64,000 bases of DNA. It comes from Palsa-1392 sp036490335. Its GTDB lineage: Bacteria > Verrucomicrobiota > Verrucomicrobiia > Chthoniobacterales > UBA10450. The translations under genes were made by a program, and so were the position numbers. The stretch covers positions 1-64,000 of the forward strand of contig DASXEB010000022.1 of assembly GCA_036490335.1 (NCBI GenBank). The letters run 5' to 3'. How positions within the stretch are numbered: the first letter of the stretch is position 1; every line of letters begins with the position of its first letter. Below the pieces are notes generated by a model, which worked only from the letters and a program-made list of their open reading frames with translations, ran no database searches and was not told the DNA's origin. Below are positions 52,289 through 61,578 of this stretch, piece by piece.

Positions 52289-54877
52289 ATGATTCAAGAC
52301 ATCCGCTTCGCCCTTCGCCTGCTTTTCAAATCGCCCGGCTTCAGCCTCATCGCGATTCTCACGCTCGGTCTCGCCATCGGTGTGAACACTTCCGTCTTCA
52401 GCCTGATCGACACGCTCTTTTTCCGACCGCCGACTTATCAACGGCCTGACGAAATCCTCCAGGTCTTCTCGCAGGACGTGAAAAATCCGAAAACGTTTCG
52501 CGGTTTTTCCTATCCGACTTATCGCGACATTCGCGAGCAGAACACCGTCTTCTCCGGCCTGCTCGCGCACAATCTCGCCATGATCGGCATCGGCGAAAAA
52601 GGCGACACGCGGCGCGCATTCACCGATGTGGTGAGCGCGAATTATTTTTCCGTGCTCGGGGCCGCGCCGGCGCAAGGTCGCGCCTTTTTGCCCGAGGAGG
52701 AAACGCCCGGCCGCAACGTGCCAGTCGCGATCGTGAGTTATAATTATTGGAAGAAGCAGGGTTTCAACCCGGCATTGTTAGGCTCGAAAATCGTAATCAA
52801 CAGCCGGCCGTTCACGATCGTCGGGATCATGCCGGAAAATTTCACCGGCACGACTTATCTCTTCTCCGTCGAAGTGTGGTTGCCGCTGGGCGTCTACGAC
52901 CAGATCGCGAACGATTTCGAATCGGACAATCGCAATTCGCTAGGCGATCGCGCCGGCACGCAGTTACTCCTCATCGGCCGGCTCAAGCCCGGCGTGACCG
53001 CCGCCACCGCGGCGTCCGCGCTGAAAACACTCGCGGTGAATCTGGAAAAGACCTATCCCGTCGAACAAAAGAACCAGACCCTAACCACCTCGCCGCTCTC
53101 GCGTTTCTCAACCAGCACGAGTCCGCAGGACGACAGCGCGCTCTTCCCGATCGCGCCGCTTCTCCTCGGCATGGCGTTGATCGTTCTCCTCGTCGCCTGC
53201 CTCAATCTCGCGAACATGCTGCTCGCCCGCGGCACGGCGCGGCGCAAGGAAATCGCCATCCGCCAGGCGCTCGGCGGCTCGCGTCGCCAGATCGTTAGGC
53301 AATTGCTCATTGAAGGCTTTGTCCTCGCGCTTTGCGGCGGCGCGTTCGGAATCGTCCTCGGTTTGTGGTCGTCGGATCTGCTTGTGGCGTCGTTCGGCCG
53401 GATGTTTCCAGCCGATCTCGTCTGGAAAAGCGGACCGAATCCCGCATTGTTAGGCGCGACCCTCGTCTTCTGCACGATCGGCACGATTTGCTTCGCGCTC
53501 GGGCCGGCGCTGAAACTTTCGCGCGGCCTCGTCATCGGCGACTTGAAAGAAAACGCGGCCGAAGATGTCGTTAGGCGGCGCTGGAAATTTCTCCCGCGCA
53601 GCCCGCTCGTCGTCGCGCAAATCGCCCTTTCGCTCGCACTCCTGACCGCGGCCGCTCTCTTCATTCGCGGCGCACAAAAAGCTGCGAACGTGGACACCGG
53701 ACTGACAACCGACCGCAGTTTTCTCCTCGAAGTGGACGCGAGTCTCGCCGGTTACGATCAAAAACAGGCGCAGCCGCTTTACGAAAAAATCGAGGAACGG
53801 CTGGCCGCAATTCCAGGAGTCGAGCACGCCGGCATTTCTGCGACGGTGCCGTTCGGCATGCTGACGCTCGGCAAAAAAGTGCAGCGCGCCGGAGTTCACA
53901 CGGGACCCGATTCGCATCCTGCGACCGCCGCGGAAGGGCTCGCCTTCGAGGCGCATTTCAACAGCGTCAGCGCGGATTATTTTCGCACCGTCGGATTACG
54001 TTTGTTACGCGGGCGCGCTTTCACCACGGCGGAAGCGACCGATCGCGGTGGACCGGCCGTTGCAATTATCGACGAGACCCTCGCGAAAAAACTTTGGCCT
54101 AACGGCGACGCGCTCGGACAACAAATCCAGCTCGCCGGCGAGAATGCGCCGGCGAAAAGCGGCAGCGGCACCAGCGTCGGTGGCAAAGCCGACGCGAACG
54201 CAACCATCCAGCCTAACGAACCGATCGGAATCGTCGGGATCGTGCCGACGACGGCCGACAGTTTTTTTGAGAAGGAGCCGGACGGTCATCTTTATCTGCC
54301 CTTCTCGCGCAGTTTTCAGAGCGACGTTTTTTTCGTGATCAAATTTGCCTCGCTCAATCGCAAAAACGAAACGGCCACGGCCGATCTCGTTAGGCGCACA
54401 GTGCGCGAGATCGATCCGACGCTGCCGATTTTGTCGCTCAAAACTTTCGCCCAACATCTCGAAAGCAACCTCGATCTCTGGCTCGTTCGGGCGGGCGCGA
54501 CCATGTTCTCCATCTTCGGCGGACTCGCGCTCACCCTCGCGGTCATCGGCATCTACGGTGTGAAAGCCTACGCGGTCGCGCGGCGGCGGCGCGAGATCGG
54601 CATTCGCATGGCCCTCGGCGCGCGACCCGGCGCAGTGCAATGGATGTTCGTGCGCGAGACCGTGTGGATGCTCGCGAGTGGCGTCACCCTCGGGCTCGTC
54701 TTCGCCGCGCTCGCCGGAAAAGTATTGAGCCGGCTGCTCTACGAAGTCGGCGCGCTCGATCCGATCGCGTTCACGATCGCGCCACTCGTGCTGGCTGCGG
54801 CGGCCTTGCTCGCGACCTGGCTGCCAGCGCGTCGTGCGGCGAAGGTCGATCCGATGGTCGCGTTGCGCGCAGAATGA
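52289..54877 (+). CDS. ADOP-type ABC permease 9 (longest, extended second periplasmic domain)
   Basis: 862 residues, start MIQDIRFALRLLFKSPGFSL at 52289, about 50 longer than its neighbours. The extra length is in PCD2, around residues 595-640, where a Gly/Ala/Ser-rich, low-complexity insert (ENAPAKSGSGTSVGGKADAN) separates the two strands that are adjacent in other members, and before it, a long loop (RAGVHTGPDSHPATAAEG). In FtsX1 the motif is LLVACLNLANMLLARGTARRKE. FtsX2 starts near 760 (IGIYGVKAYAVARRRREIG). The end is PARRAAKVDPMVALRAE. It is the most divergent member and the best candidate for a different ligand or partner. Confidence 0.94.
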   Translation: MIQDIRFALRLLFKSPGFSLIAILTLGLAIGVNTSVFSLIDTLFFRPPTYQRPDEILQVFSQDVKNPKTFRGFSYPTYRDIREQNTVFSGLLAHNLAMIGIGEKGDTRRAFTDVVSANYFSVLGAAPAQGRAFLPEEETPGRNVPVAIVSYNYWKKQGFNPALLGSKIVINSRPFTIVGIMPENFTGTTYLFSVEVWLPLGVYDQIANDFESDNRNSLGDRAGTQLLLIGRLKPGVTAATAASALKTLAVNLEKTYPVEQKNQTLTTSPLSRFSTSTSPQDDSALFPIAPLLLGMALIVLLVACLNLANMLLARGTARRKEIAIRQALGGSRRQIVRQLLIEGFVLALCGGAFGIVLGLWSSDLLVASFGRMFPADLVWKSGPNPALLGATLVFCTIGTICFALGPALKLSRGLVIGDLKENAAEDVVRRRWKFLPRSPLVVAQIALSLALLTAAALFIRGAQKAANVDTGLTTDRSFLLEVDASLAGYDQKQAQPLYEKIEERLAAIPGVEHAGISATVPFGMLTLGKKVQRAGVHTGPDSHPATAAEGLAFEAHFNSVSADYFRTVGLRLLRGRAFTTAEATDRGGPAVAIIDETLAKKLWPNGDALGQQIQLAGENAPAKSGSGTSVGGKADANATIQPNEPIGIVGIVPTTADSFFEKEPDGHLYLPFSRSFQSDVFFVIKFASLNRKNETATADLVRRTVREIDPTLPILSLKTFAQHLESNLDLWLVRAGATMFSIFGGLALTLAVIGIYGVKAYAVARRRREIGIRMALGARPGAVQWMFVRETVWMLASGVTLGLVFAALAGKVLSRLLYEVGALDPIAFTIAPLVLAAAALLATWLPARRAAKVDPMVALRAE

Positions 54878-54902
54878 TCGACAGAAATGGAGCTTGGCGC
54901 CG

Positions 54903-57332
54903 ATGATTAGCGACCTGCGTTACGCCGTTCGTCAGCTCTTCAAATCCCCAGGATTTGCGGCCGTCGTCATTTTCACTTTGGCCCTCGGGATCGGCGCGAA
55001 CAGCGCCATCTTCAGCGTCATCGACACCGTGCTTCTGCACTCGCTGCCATTCCCGAACGCCGCGCGCCTAACGATGGTTTGGGAAGCGGCGCCGCAACGC
55101 CCTGGCGAGCTGCGCGGGGTTCATTCCTTTCCCGATTATCTCGATCTCCGCGAGCAAAATCACACCTTCAGCGCGATGGCTGCCTACACCGATGCTTCCA
55201 CGATTTGGGGAACGGGCGAGGATTCGGAAGACGTAGCCGGCATCGCGGTGACCTCCGATATTTTTCAAGTGCTCGGGACGCCGCCGCTCTTTGGCCGCGG
55301 CTTTTCGCGCGATGATGAAAAGCGCGACGCGGCGCGCGTTGTCGTGCTCAGTTATTCATTCTGGCAACGCCGATTCGCGGGCGACCCGCACATTCTCGGC
55401 AAAAAAATCGCGATGGCCGGTCATCCCGCGACGGTCACAGGCGTGATGCCGCGCGGATGGAAATTTCCCATTCAAGACGAGAAGGTCGATTATCTCGCGC
55501 CACTCGCGCAGCTCTACGCGAGTTCGCCGTCGGACACTTTGCATCAGCGCGGCTCGCATTTTTTGAATGTGGTCGGCGTGCTGAAATCGGGCGTCGATTT
55601 GCGCGCGGCGACCGCGGAGTTGCAAACAATCGCCGCGCAACTGGCGAAGCAATATCCCGGCACGAACGCCGGCCGGAGCGAACGCGTGGTCGATTTGCAA
55701 TCGGATGTAGTCGGCGACGTGCGCCCGGCGCTGCTCGTGCTGACGGCTGCGGTCGCGCTCGTTTTGCTCATCGCCTGCGCGAACGTGGCGAATCTTTTTC
55801 TCGCCCGCGCCGCCACACGCGAGCGCGAGATTGCGATCCGCGCGGCGCTCGGCGCGACGCGTTTTCGCATCGTTAGGCAACTTCTCATCGAAACGCTGCT
55901 GCTCGCGCTCCTCGGCGCGGGCGCGGGCTTGTTGCTCGCGACCTGGAGCACCGATGCGCTCATTGCGATGGGTCCGTCCGACCTGCCGCGACTTCACGAG
56001 ATTCGCATCAACGGGTTGGTCGCCGCTTTCACTTTCGGCGTCGCGATTCTGACGAGCTTGATTTTCGGTTTGATCCCGGCGCTGCAAGTTTCGCGAACGC
56101 AGGTCGAGCCATCGCTCAAGGAAGCGGCGCGCGGATCGACCGGCGGAATGCGCAGCCATCACCTGCGCTCAGTTTTTGTCGTCTGCCAGTTTGCTCTCTC
56201 GCTCGTGCTCCTGGTCGGCGCGGGATTGCTTATCCGCAGCTTTGCGGAACTGCGCGCGGTGCAACCGGGATTCGATCCGCGCGGCGTGGTTACTTTTTGG
56301 CAATCGCTCCCGAAAGCGCGCTACGGCGACGCGACTGGGCAGGTTCAATTTTTCGAAAAGCTGCTGCCAAAACTCGCCGCGCTCCCCGGCGTGAAGGAAG
56401 TGGGAATGGTCTCGCCGCTGCCTTTCAGCGACAACGACCGGAGCTCGAGTTTCGGCGTCGTCGGCCAGCCTCCAACCGCGCCCGGGATGCAACCGTCCGC
56501 CTCGAACCTAACGACGGACGGAAATTATTTTCGCACGATGCGCATCCCGCTGACGCGTGGCCGCACTTTTGACGAGCGCGATCGAAAAGATTCGACGCCG
56601 GTGATGATGATCAACGAAGCCTTCGCGAAAAATCAATTCGTTAGGCAAAACCCGCTCGGCCAGCGAGTGAAAATCGGCCGCGACAAGGAAGCGCGCGAGA
56701 TCGTCGGCGTCGTCGCCAACTCCAAGCACACCAGTCTGGCGGAAGCAGCGCAGGCGGAATTTTACATCCCGTTTGCGCAGGCGCCCGACTCTTACATGGA
56801 CATCGTCGTGCGCACGAGCGAGCCCGCGCCTAACGAACTCGCGACGAGCATTCGCCGTGCGGTCCACGAAGTCGATGCGCAACAATTTGTCCCCGCGATC
56901 ACGCCGCTGACCCAGTTGCTCGGAAAAACGCTGACACAGGCGCGTTTCAACACCGCGCTCCTCGGCGTTTTCGCGGCCGTGGCCATCCTTCTCGCCGCGG
57001 TCGGCATTTACGGTGTGATCGCCTATAACGTCACGCAACGGACGAAAGAGATCGGCATTCGCATCGCGCTCGGCGCACAGAAAAAGCAAATGCTCGCAAT
57101 GATTTTGCGCCAGAGCCTAACGATGGCGTTGATCGGAATTGCGATCGGTCTGGCGGGCGCGTTTGCCGCCACGCGACTGCTCACCAGTCTGCTCTTCGGA
57201 GTCGGTGCGGGCGATCTGCCAACTTACTTTTCGGTCGTCCTTCTGCTCGCCGGCGCAGCTCTTTTCGCCGGGCTAATTCCCGCGCGCCGGGCCATGCGCA
57301 TCGACCCGATCGTCGCACTCCATCACGAATAA
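54903..57332 (+). CDS. ADOP-type ABC permease 10
   Basis: 809 residues, start MISDLRYAVRQLFKSPGFAA at 54903. TM1 has LGIGANSAIFSVIDTVLLHSLPFP. FtsX1 begins near 280 (LLIACANVANLFLARAATRERE), helix 5 near 420 (VFVVCQFALSLVLLVGAG) and FtsX2 near 695 (VGIYGVIAYNVTQRTKEIG). The C-terminus PARRAMRIDPIVALHHE has His-His instead of Arg-Ala before the last Glu. PCD1 has a two-residue change in the HFLNVVGVLKSGVDLRAATAELQ helix entry compared with the RLKPGVS consensus of the others. It ends 5 bp before permease 11. Confidence 0.95.
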   Translation: MISDLRYAVRQLFKSPGFAAVVIFTLALGIGANSAIFSVIDTVLLHSLPFPNAARLTMVWEAAPQRPGELRGVHSFPDYLDLREQNHTFSAMAAYTDASTIWGTGEDSEDVAGIAVTSDIFQVLGTPPLFGRGFSRDDEKRDAARVVVLSYSFWQRRFAGDPHILGKKIAMAGHPATVTGVMPRGWKFPIQDEKVDYLAPLAQLYASSPSDTLHQRGSHFLNVVGVLKSGVDLRAATAELQTIAAQLAKQYPGTNAGRSERVVDLQSDVVGDVRPALLVLTAAVALVLLIACANVANLFLARAATREREIAIRAALGATRFRIVRQLLIETLLLALLGAGAGLLLATWSTDALIAMGPSDLPRLHEIRINGLVAAFTFGVAILTSLIFGLIPALQVSRTQVEPSLKEAARGSTGGMRSHHLRSVFVVCQFALSLVLLVGAGLLIRSFAELRAVQPGFDPRGVVTFWQSLPKARYGDATGQVQFFEKLLPKLAALPGVKEVGMVSPLPFSDNDRSSSFGVVGQPPTAPGMQPSASNLTTDGNYFRTMRIPLTRGRTFDERDRKDSTPVMMINEAFAKNQFVRQNPLGQRVKIGRDKEAREIVGVVANSKHTSLAEAAQAEFYIPFAQAPDSYMDIVVRTSEPAPNELATSIRRAVHEVDAQQFVPAITPLTQLLGKTLTQARFNTALLGVFAAVAILLAAVGIYGVIAYNVTQRTKEIGIRIALGAQKKQMLAMILRQSLTMALIGIAIGLAGAFAATRLLTSLLFGVGAGDLPTYFSVVLLLAGAALFAGLIPARRAMRIDPIVALHHE

Positions 57333-57337
57333 AACAG

Positions 57338-59794
57338 ATGATTAATAAATCGTTAGGCGAACTGCGTTTTGCGGCGCGCTCGCTCCTGAAACATCCCGGC
57401 TTCACCATCGTAGCGGTGGCGACGCTCGCTCTCGGAATCGGCGCCGCAACCGCGATCTACAGCGTGGTCGACGCCGTCCTTTTGCGACCGCTGCCGTATC
57501 CGAATCAGGAACAACTCGTCGAGCTGACCGAACTGAGTGGTGCCGGCCACGCCATGCCGTTTTCCGAGGCAAACTTCAACGATCTCGCCGCGCGCAGTCA
57601 CAGCTTTGCCGCGGTCGCGAATTACTCGAGCGGTCCGGAGGCGATCGCGGGCGGGAGCGAACCGGTGCGCGTCGATGCGGCGGGAGTGTCGCCGGATTTC
57701 TTTCGCGTGCTCGGGGTGCGGCCGGCGCTCGGCCGTCTCATTTCCGCGGAGTCGTTGCGCGAGGGAAATCAGGTTGCGGTGGTGAGCTACGGTTTTTGGA
57801 AAACGATGCTCGGCGGCCGTGGCGATCTCGCGGGAATGACGCTGCGTTTTGAGAACCACGATTTCGCCGTAATCGGCGCGCTGCCGCCGGGTACAGAATT
57901 TCCCGCGGGCGTCGAGGTCTGGTTTCCGTGGACGGCGATCTACCCGCATTACGAATCGCGCACTGCCCACAACTTTCGCGTCATCGCGCGGCTCCGGCCG
58001 GACGTGACTTTCGCGCGAGCGAGCGGCGAAGCGGCGGCGATTGGTCGCGCCTTGAAAATCGAAAACGGCACCCAGACCGACGCCGCGAGTTTCGGTGTGC
58101 AATCGTTTCGCGAACGTTTCGTGCGCGATTTGCGCGGCGTGCTTTTCGTTTTGTGCGGCGCCGTCGGATTGCTCCTCGTGATCGCCTGCTCAAACGTCGC
58201 GAATCTGCAGTTGGTGCGCGCGAACGACCGCCGCAAAGAAATCGCGGTGCGCTCGGCGCTCGGCGCATCGCGCGCCCAACTCGCACGGCAGTTTATCGCC
58301 GAAGCTTTGTTGCTCGCGCTCGCGGCAGGGACGATCGGCACGCTGCTCGCGGACTGGATCGTGCAACTGATGGTGAGTCTGTATCACCGCGACCTGCCGC
58401 TCTCCGGCCCGATCGCCGTCAATCTCTACGTGCTGCTTTTCGCCTTCGCGATTTCGTTAGGCGTCGCCGTTGTCCTCGGACTAGTCCCGCTCTTTCACGC
58501 GTCGCGCCGCCAACTGCAAAACGATTTGCAGGACGCCGGCCGCGGCAGCACCGGCTCTCACGCCCGCGCGCGCAACGCGCTCATCGTCGCGCAAGTCGCG
58601 CTCACTTTGATTTTACTCATCGCAGCCGGTCTGCTCGGCCGAAGTTTTCAGCGTTTGCTCGCGGTCAATCCGGGTTTTCGCGGCGAAAACGTCGTCGCGA
58701 TGACGCTGTCGTTGCCGCAACCGCAGGAACCCGCGGCCTCGCGCGCGCTCGGCCAATTTTATCACGACCTAATGCAACGAATCGCCGCGCTGCCCGGCGT
58801 GACGAAAGTCGGCGGGATCAACGCGCTGCCGATGAGCGGTGCGGGCGCCAACGGCACCTTCCTCGAACAACGCGGCGGCAAACCGGCGACGACCATGAGG
58901 GAACTCGTTAGGCAACTCGACGCGCTTTCGCCTGACGAGCGCGCGCGCGACGCCGACTACCGCACAGCGAGCGCGAATTATTTTACGGCCCTCGGCATTC
59001 CATTAATTCGCGGGCGATTTTTCGAAGACCGCGACCGCCCGAACGCGCCCCAGGTCGCGCTCGTCAGTCAATCGCTCGCGCGGCGTTACTGGCCTAACGA
59101 GGACCCGATCGGAAAACAAATCCAGTTCGGCAATATGGATGGCGATCTGCATTTGCTGAACATCATCGGCATCGTCGGCGACGTGCGCGACAACGGCCTC
59201 GATCGCGAGGCGCGCCCGACGGTTTACACAAATTACCGGCAGCGACCGGGCGCGGCTTCCGATTTTTCTATCATCGTGCGTGCGCGCGGCGACATCGGCA
59301 GCCTAACGAACGCGATGACGCGCGATGTGCGGCAGCTCAATCCCGAAACGCCGGTGAAATTCGAGACGATCACGCAGATCGTGGCGGCGTCGCTCGACAC
59401 GCGGCGATTCAGCATGGTCATTCTCGGCATGTTTGCGGGCGCGGCGCTCCTTCTCGCGATGGTCGGGCTTTACGGCGTGATGGCGTTTCTGACTGCGCAA
59501 CGCACGCGCGAAATCGGCATTCGCATGGCGCTGGGCGCGCAACGGCGCGACATGCTCGCGCTGGTCTTGCGACAGAGCCTCGCGCTCGTTTTTGCCGGGG
59601 TCGCGATCGGGATTGCAGGTTCGTTAGGCGGCGGGCGACTGCTCGCTTCGCTGCTTTATGGGACCGGCGCGACCGATCTCCTGACCTATCTCGCGGTCAT
59701 CGGACTGCTCGTCGTCGCCGCGGCGCTCGCCAGCTTTATCCCCGCGCGGCGGGCGACGAAAGTGGATCCGGTCGTCGCGCTCCGCGCCGAGTGA
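57338..59794 (+). CDS. ADOP-type ABC permease 11 (last of the array)
   Basis: 818 residues, starting MINKSLGELRFAARSLLKHP, with TM1 LGIGAATAIYSVVDAVLLRP. The FtsX1 motif is LLVIACSNVANLQLVRANDRRKE near 280, helix 5 is near 415 (LIVAQVALTLILLIAAG) and FtsX2 near 695 (VGLYGVMAFLTAQRTREIG). PCD2 has an unusual charged linker (FLEQRGGKPATTMRELVRQLD, about 505-525) and WPNEDPIGKQIQFGN. It ends PARRATKVDPVVALRAE. An octamer (59796) directly follows the stop, then 90 bp without a convincing terminator before the DUF885 gene. Confidence 0.95.
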   Translation: MINKSLGELRFAARSLLKHPGFTIVAVATLALGIGAATAIYSVVDAVLLRPLPYPNQEQLVELTELSGAGHAMPFSEANFNDLAARSHSFAAVANYSSGPEAIAGGSEPVRVDAAGVSPDFFRVLGVRPALGRLISAESLREGNQVAVVSYGFWKTMLGGRGDLAGMTLRFENHDFAVIGALPPGTEFPAGVEVWFPWTAIYPHYESRTAHNFRVIARLRPDVTFARASGEAAAIGRALKIENGTQTDAASFGVQSFRERFVRDLRGVLFVLCGAVGLLLVIACSNVANLQLVRANDRRKEIAVRSALGASRAQLARQFIAEALLLALAAGTIGTLLADWIVQLMVSLYHRDLPLSGPIAVNLYVLLFAFAISLGVAVVLGLVPLFHASRRQLQNDLQDAGRGSTGSHARARNALIVAQVALTLILLIAAGLLGRSFQRLLAVNPGFRGENVVAMTLSLPQPQEPAASRALGQFYHDLMQRIAALPGVTKVGGINALPMSGAGANGTFLEQRGGKPATTMRELVRQLDALSPDERARDADYRTASANYFTALGIPLIRGRFFEDRDRPNAPQVALVSQSLARRYWPNEDPIGKQIQFGNMDGDLHLLNIIGIVGDVRDNGLDREARPTVYTNYRQRPGAASDFSIIVRARGDIGSLTNAMTRDVRQLNPETPVKFETITQIVAASLDTRRFSMVILGMFAGAALLLAMVGLYGVMAFLTAQRTREIGIRMALGAQRRDMLALVLRQSLALVFAGVAIGIAGSLGGGRLLASLLYGTGATDLLTYLAVIGLLVVAAALASFIPARRATKVDPVVALRAE

Positions 59795-59884
59795 TTCGTT
59801 AGGCAAGTTTCGCTTTTTCGAACTGATTTTTCTCGTCGGAAGCGACGGCGCTGTTTAGAAAAGCGTTCCCGCCACGCTCTCGAT

Positions 59885-61576
59885 ATGCAACGGCTTTTGC
59901 TCTTGGCTCTCTTCGCGATTATCGCCGCCGCAAATGCGCGCGCCGAAGCAGGCGACAGCCAATTACAAAAACTGGCGCAGGATTTCTGGGCGTGGCGCGC
60001 GCGCAACGCGCCCTTCACCGGCGACGACGTCAATCGTCTCGAACGGCCGGACGGGAGACGCGATTGGTCGGCGGCGGCGATCGTTAGGCGGCGCGACGCT
60101 CTTGCGAAATTCGAAACGCGCTGGAAACAAATCGACGTCAGGAGTTCGCCGATTCCGGAGCAAGTTGATTACCGGCTGATCGATTCGGCGCTGGCGCGCG
60201 TGCACTGGGAACTGGAGATCAATCCGCGCTGGCAACGCGATCCGAATTTTTATCTCGAGCAAACGCTCACCGCGCTGGCGGAGGCGCTGACCGTGCCGGC
60301 GCCATACGACGAGAAGCGAAGCCGAGAAATTCTGACGCGGATCGAAAACATCCCCGCGATAATCCAGAGCGCGCAGCAAAACCTGACGAATCCGCCGGCG
60401 CCGTTTGCCAGGGTCGCGATCGACTCGCTCACCGGCATCCGCGCGCGTTTGGAAAAAGCGGCGACCGCGCTGCAACCGGTCACGACTTTGCCGCCAGCCG
60501 CGCTGAACGATGCGACGACTCGCGCCGCCGACGCGCTGGAAGATTTTCGCAAAAGTTTGGAGCAAGAACTGCCAACCCTTCCGGTGCAGACCGCGCTGGG
60601 ACGCGACGCTTACATTTATTTTTTGCGCAATGTCGCGCTCGTCCCCTACTCGCCTGAAGAGATGCTCGCGATGGGCCGGCAGGAGTGGGCGCGTGCGGTC
60701 GCGTTCGAGGCCGAGGAAAAAAATCGCAACCGAAACGTGCCGCCGCTCAAGCTCGCCGACAATCTCGACGACTGGATCGCGGACGCAGCGACGAAGGAAT
60801 TGTCGATTCGGAAATTTCTCGCGACGCACGCGATTCTCACCGTGCCAGATTGGGTTCAGCATTACACACTGCGCGCGGCGCCGGAGTATCTGGCGGCGCT
60901 CGACTTTACCGAGACGGATGATTTCACCTCGCCTTCTCGCCTAACGAATAACTGCATCCGTTACGTCAGTCCGCCCTCGGACAAACTCGGCTATTTCTCG
61001 CGCGCGACCGCGATGGATCCGCGACCGCTTACGGTGCACGAAGGAATTCCCGGCCATTATTTGCAGCTTTGTCTCTCCTGGAAAAACGACGATCCGATTC
61101 GCCGACATTACTACGATTCGAGCGCGAACGAAGGCATCGGTTTTTATGCCGAGGAGATGATGTTGCAAGCCGGTCTCTTCGACGACAGCCCGCACACGCG
61201 CGAAATCATTTACAATTTCATGCGCCTGCGCGCGCTCCGCGTGGAAGTGGATGTGAAGCTCGCGCTCGGCGAATTCTCCCTCGAGGAGGCGGCGAAATAT
61301 CTCGAAGCAAAAGTGCCGATGGATGCGACGACCGCGCGCGAGGAGGCGACCGCGTTTTCAACCGGACCGGGCCAGGCGATGACGTATCAAATCGGGAAAT
61401 TGCAGATCACAAAACTGCTCGCGGAGGCGCGGCTGCGCGACGGCGAGAATTTCAATTTGCGCGCGTTTCACGATTTCGTCTGGAGAAACGGGAACGTGCC
61501 GATTTCGCTGCAACGCTGGGAATATCTCGGCGCGGACGACGACGTGCCGAAACTGATGACCGCCACGATTCGTTAG
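59885..61576 (+). CDS. DUF885-family protein, putative secreted metallopeptidase
   Basis: The 563-residue product has a signal peptide (MQRLLLLALFAIIAAANARA) and the DUF885 domain, a family related to M32-type peptidases. The metal-binding motif is HEGIPGHYLQ near residue 385, with EGIGFYAEEMMLQAG following near 418, and GPGQAMTYQIGKLQI near the end, all characteristic. The family is widespread in soil and marine bacteria and is thought to be peptidase-like; the substrate is unknown. It lies 90 bp after permease 11 on the same strand and may be read through from the operon, but its own promoter is possible. Its TAG stop lies inside an octamer shared with the convergent gene. Confidence 0.9.
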   Translation: MQRLLLLALFAIIAAANARAEAGDSQLQKLAQDFWAWRARNAPFTGDDVNRLERPDGRRDWSAAAIVRRRDALAKFETRWKQIDVRSSPIPEQVDYRLIDSALARVHWELEINPRWQRDPNFYLEQTLTALAEALTVPAPYDEKRSREILTRIENIPAIIQSAQQNLTNPPAPFARVAIDSLTGIRARLEKAATALQPVTTLPPAALNDATTRAADALEDFRKSLEQELPTLPVQTALGRDAYIYFLRNVALVPYSPEEMLAMGRQEWARAVAFEAEEKNRNRNVPPLKLADNLDDWIADAATKELSIRKFLATHAILTVPDWVQHYTLRAAPEYLAALDFTETDDFTSPSRLTNNCIRYVSPPSDKLGYFSRATAMDPRPLTVHEGIPGHYLQLCLSWKNDDPIRRHYYDSSANEGIGFYAEEMMLQAGLFDDSPHTREIIYNFMRLRALRVEVDVKLALGEFSLEEAAKYLEAKVPMDATTAREEATAFSTGPGQAMTYQIGKLQITKLLAEARLRDGENFNLRAFHDFVWRNGNVPISLQRWEYLGADDDVPKLMTATIR

Positions 61577-61578
61577 GC
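61571..61578. repeat. Octamer that supplies both convergent stop codons
   Basis: CGTTAGGC at this place ends both genes: TAG (61574-61576) for the DUF885 gene and, on the other strand, TAA (61573-61575) for the adenosyltransferase. The two coding sequences thus overlap by four bases within a single octamer. Confidence 0.97.

Noticed and set aside
59795..59884. Rho-independent terminator after the permease array
   Set aside because: A TTTTT run is present, but no stable stem precedes it.
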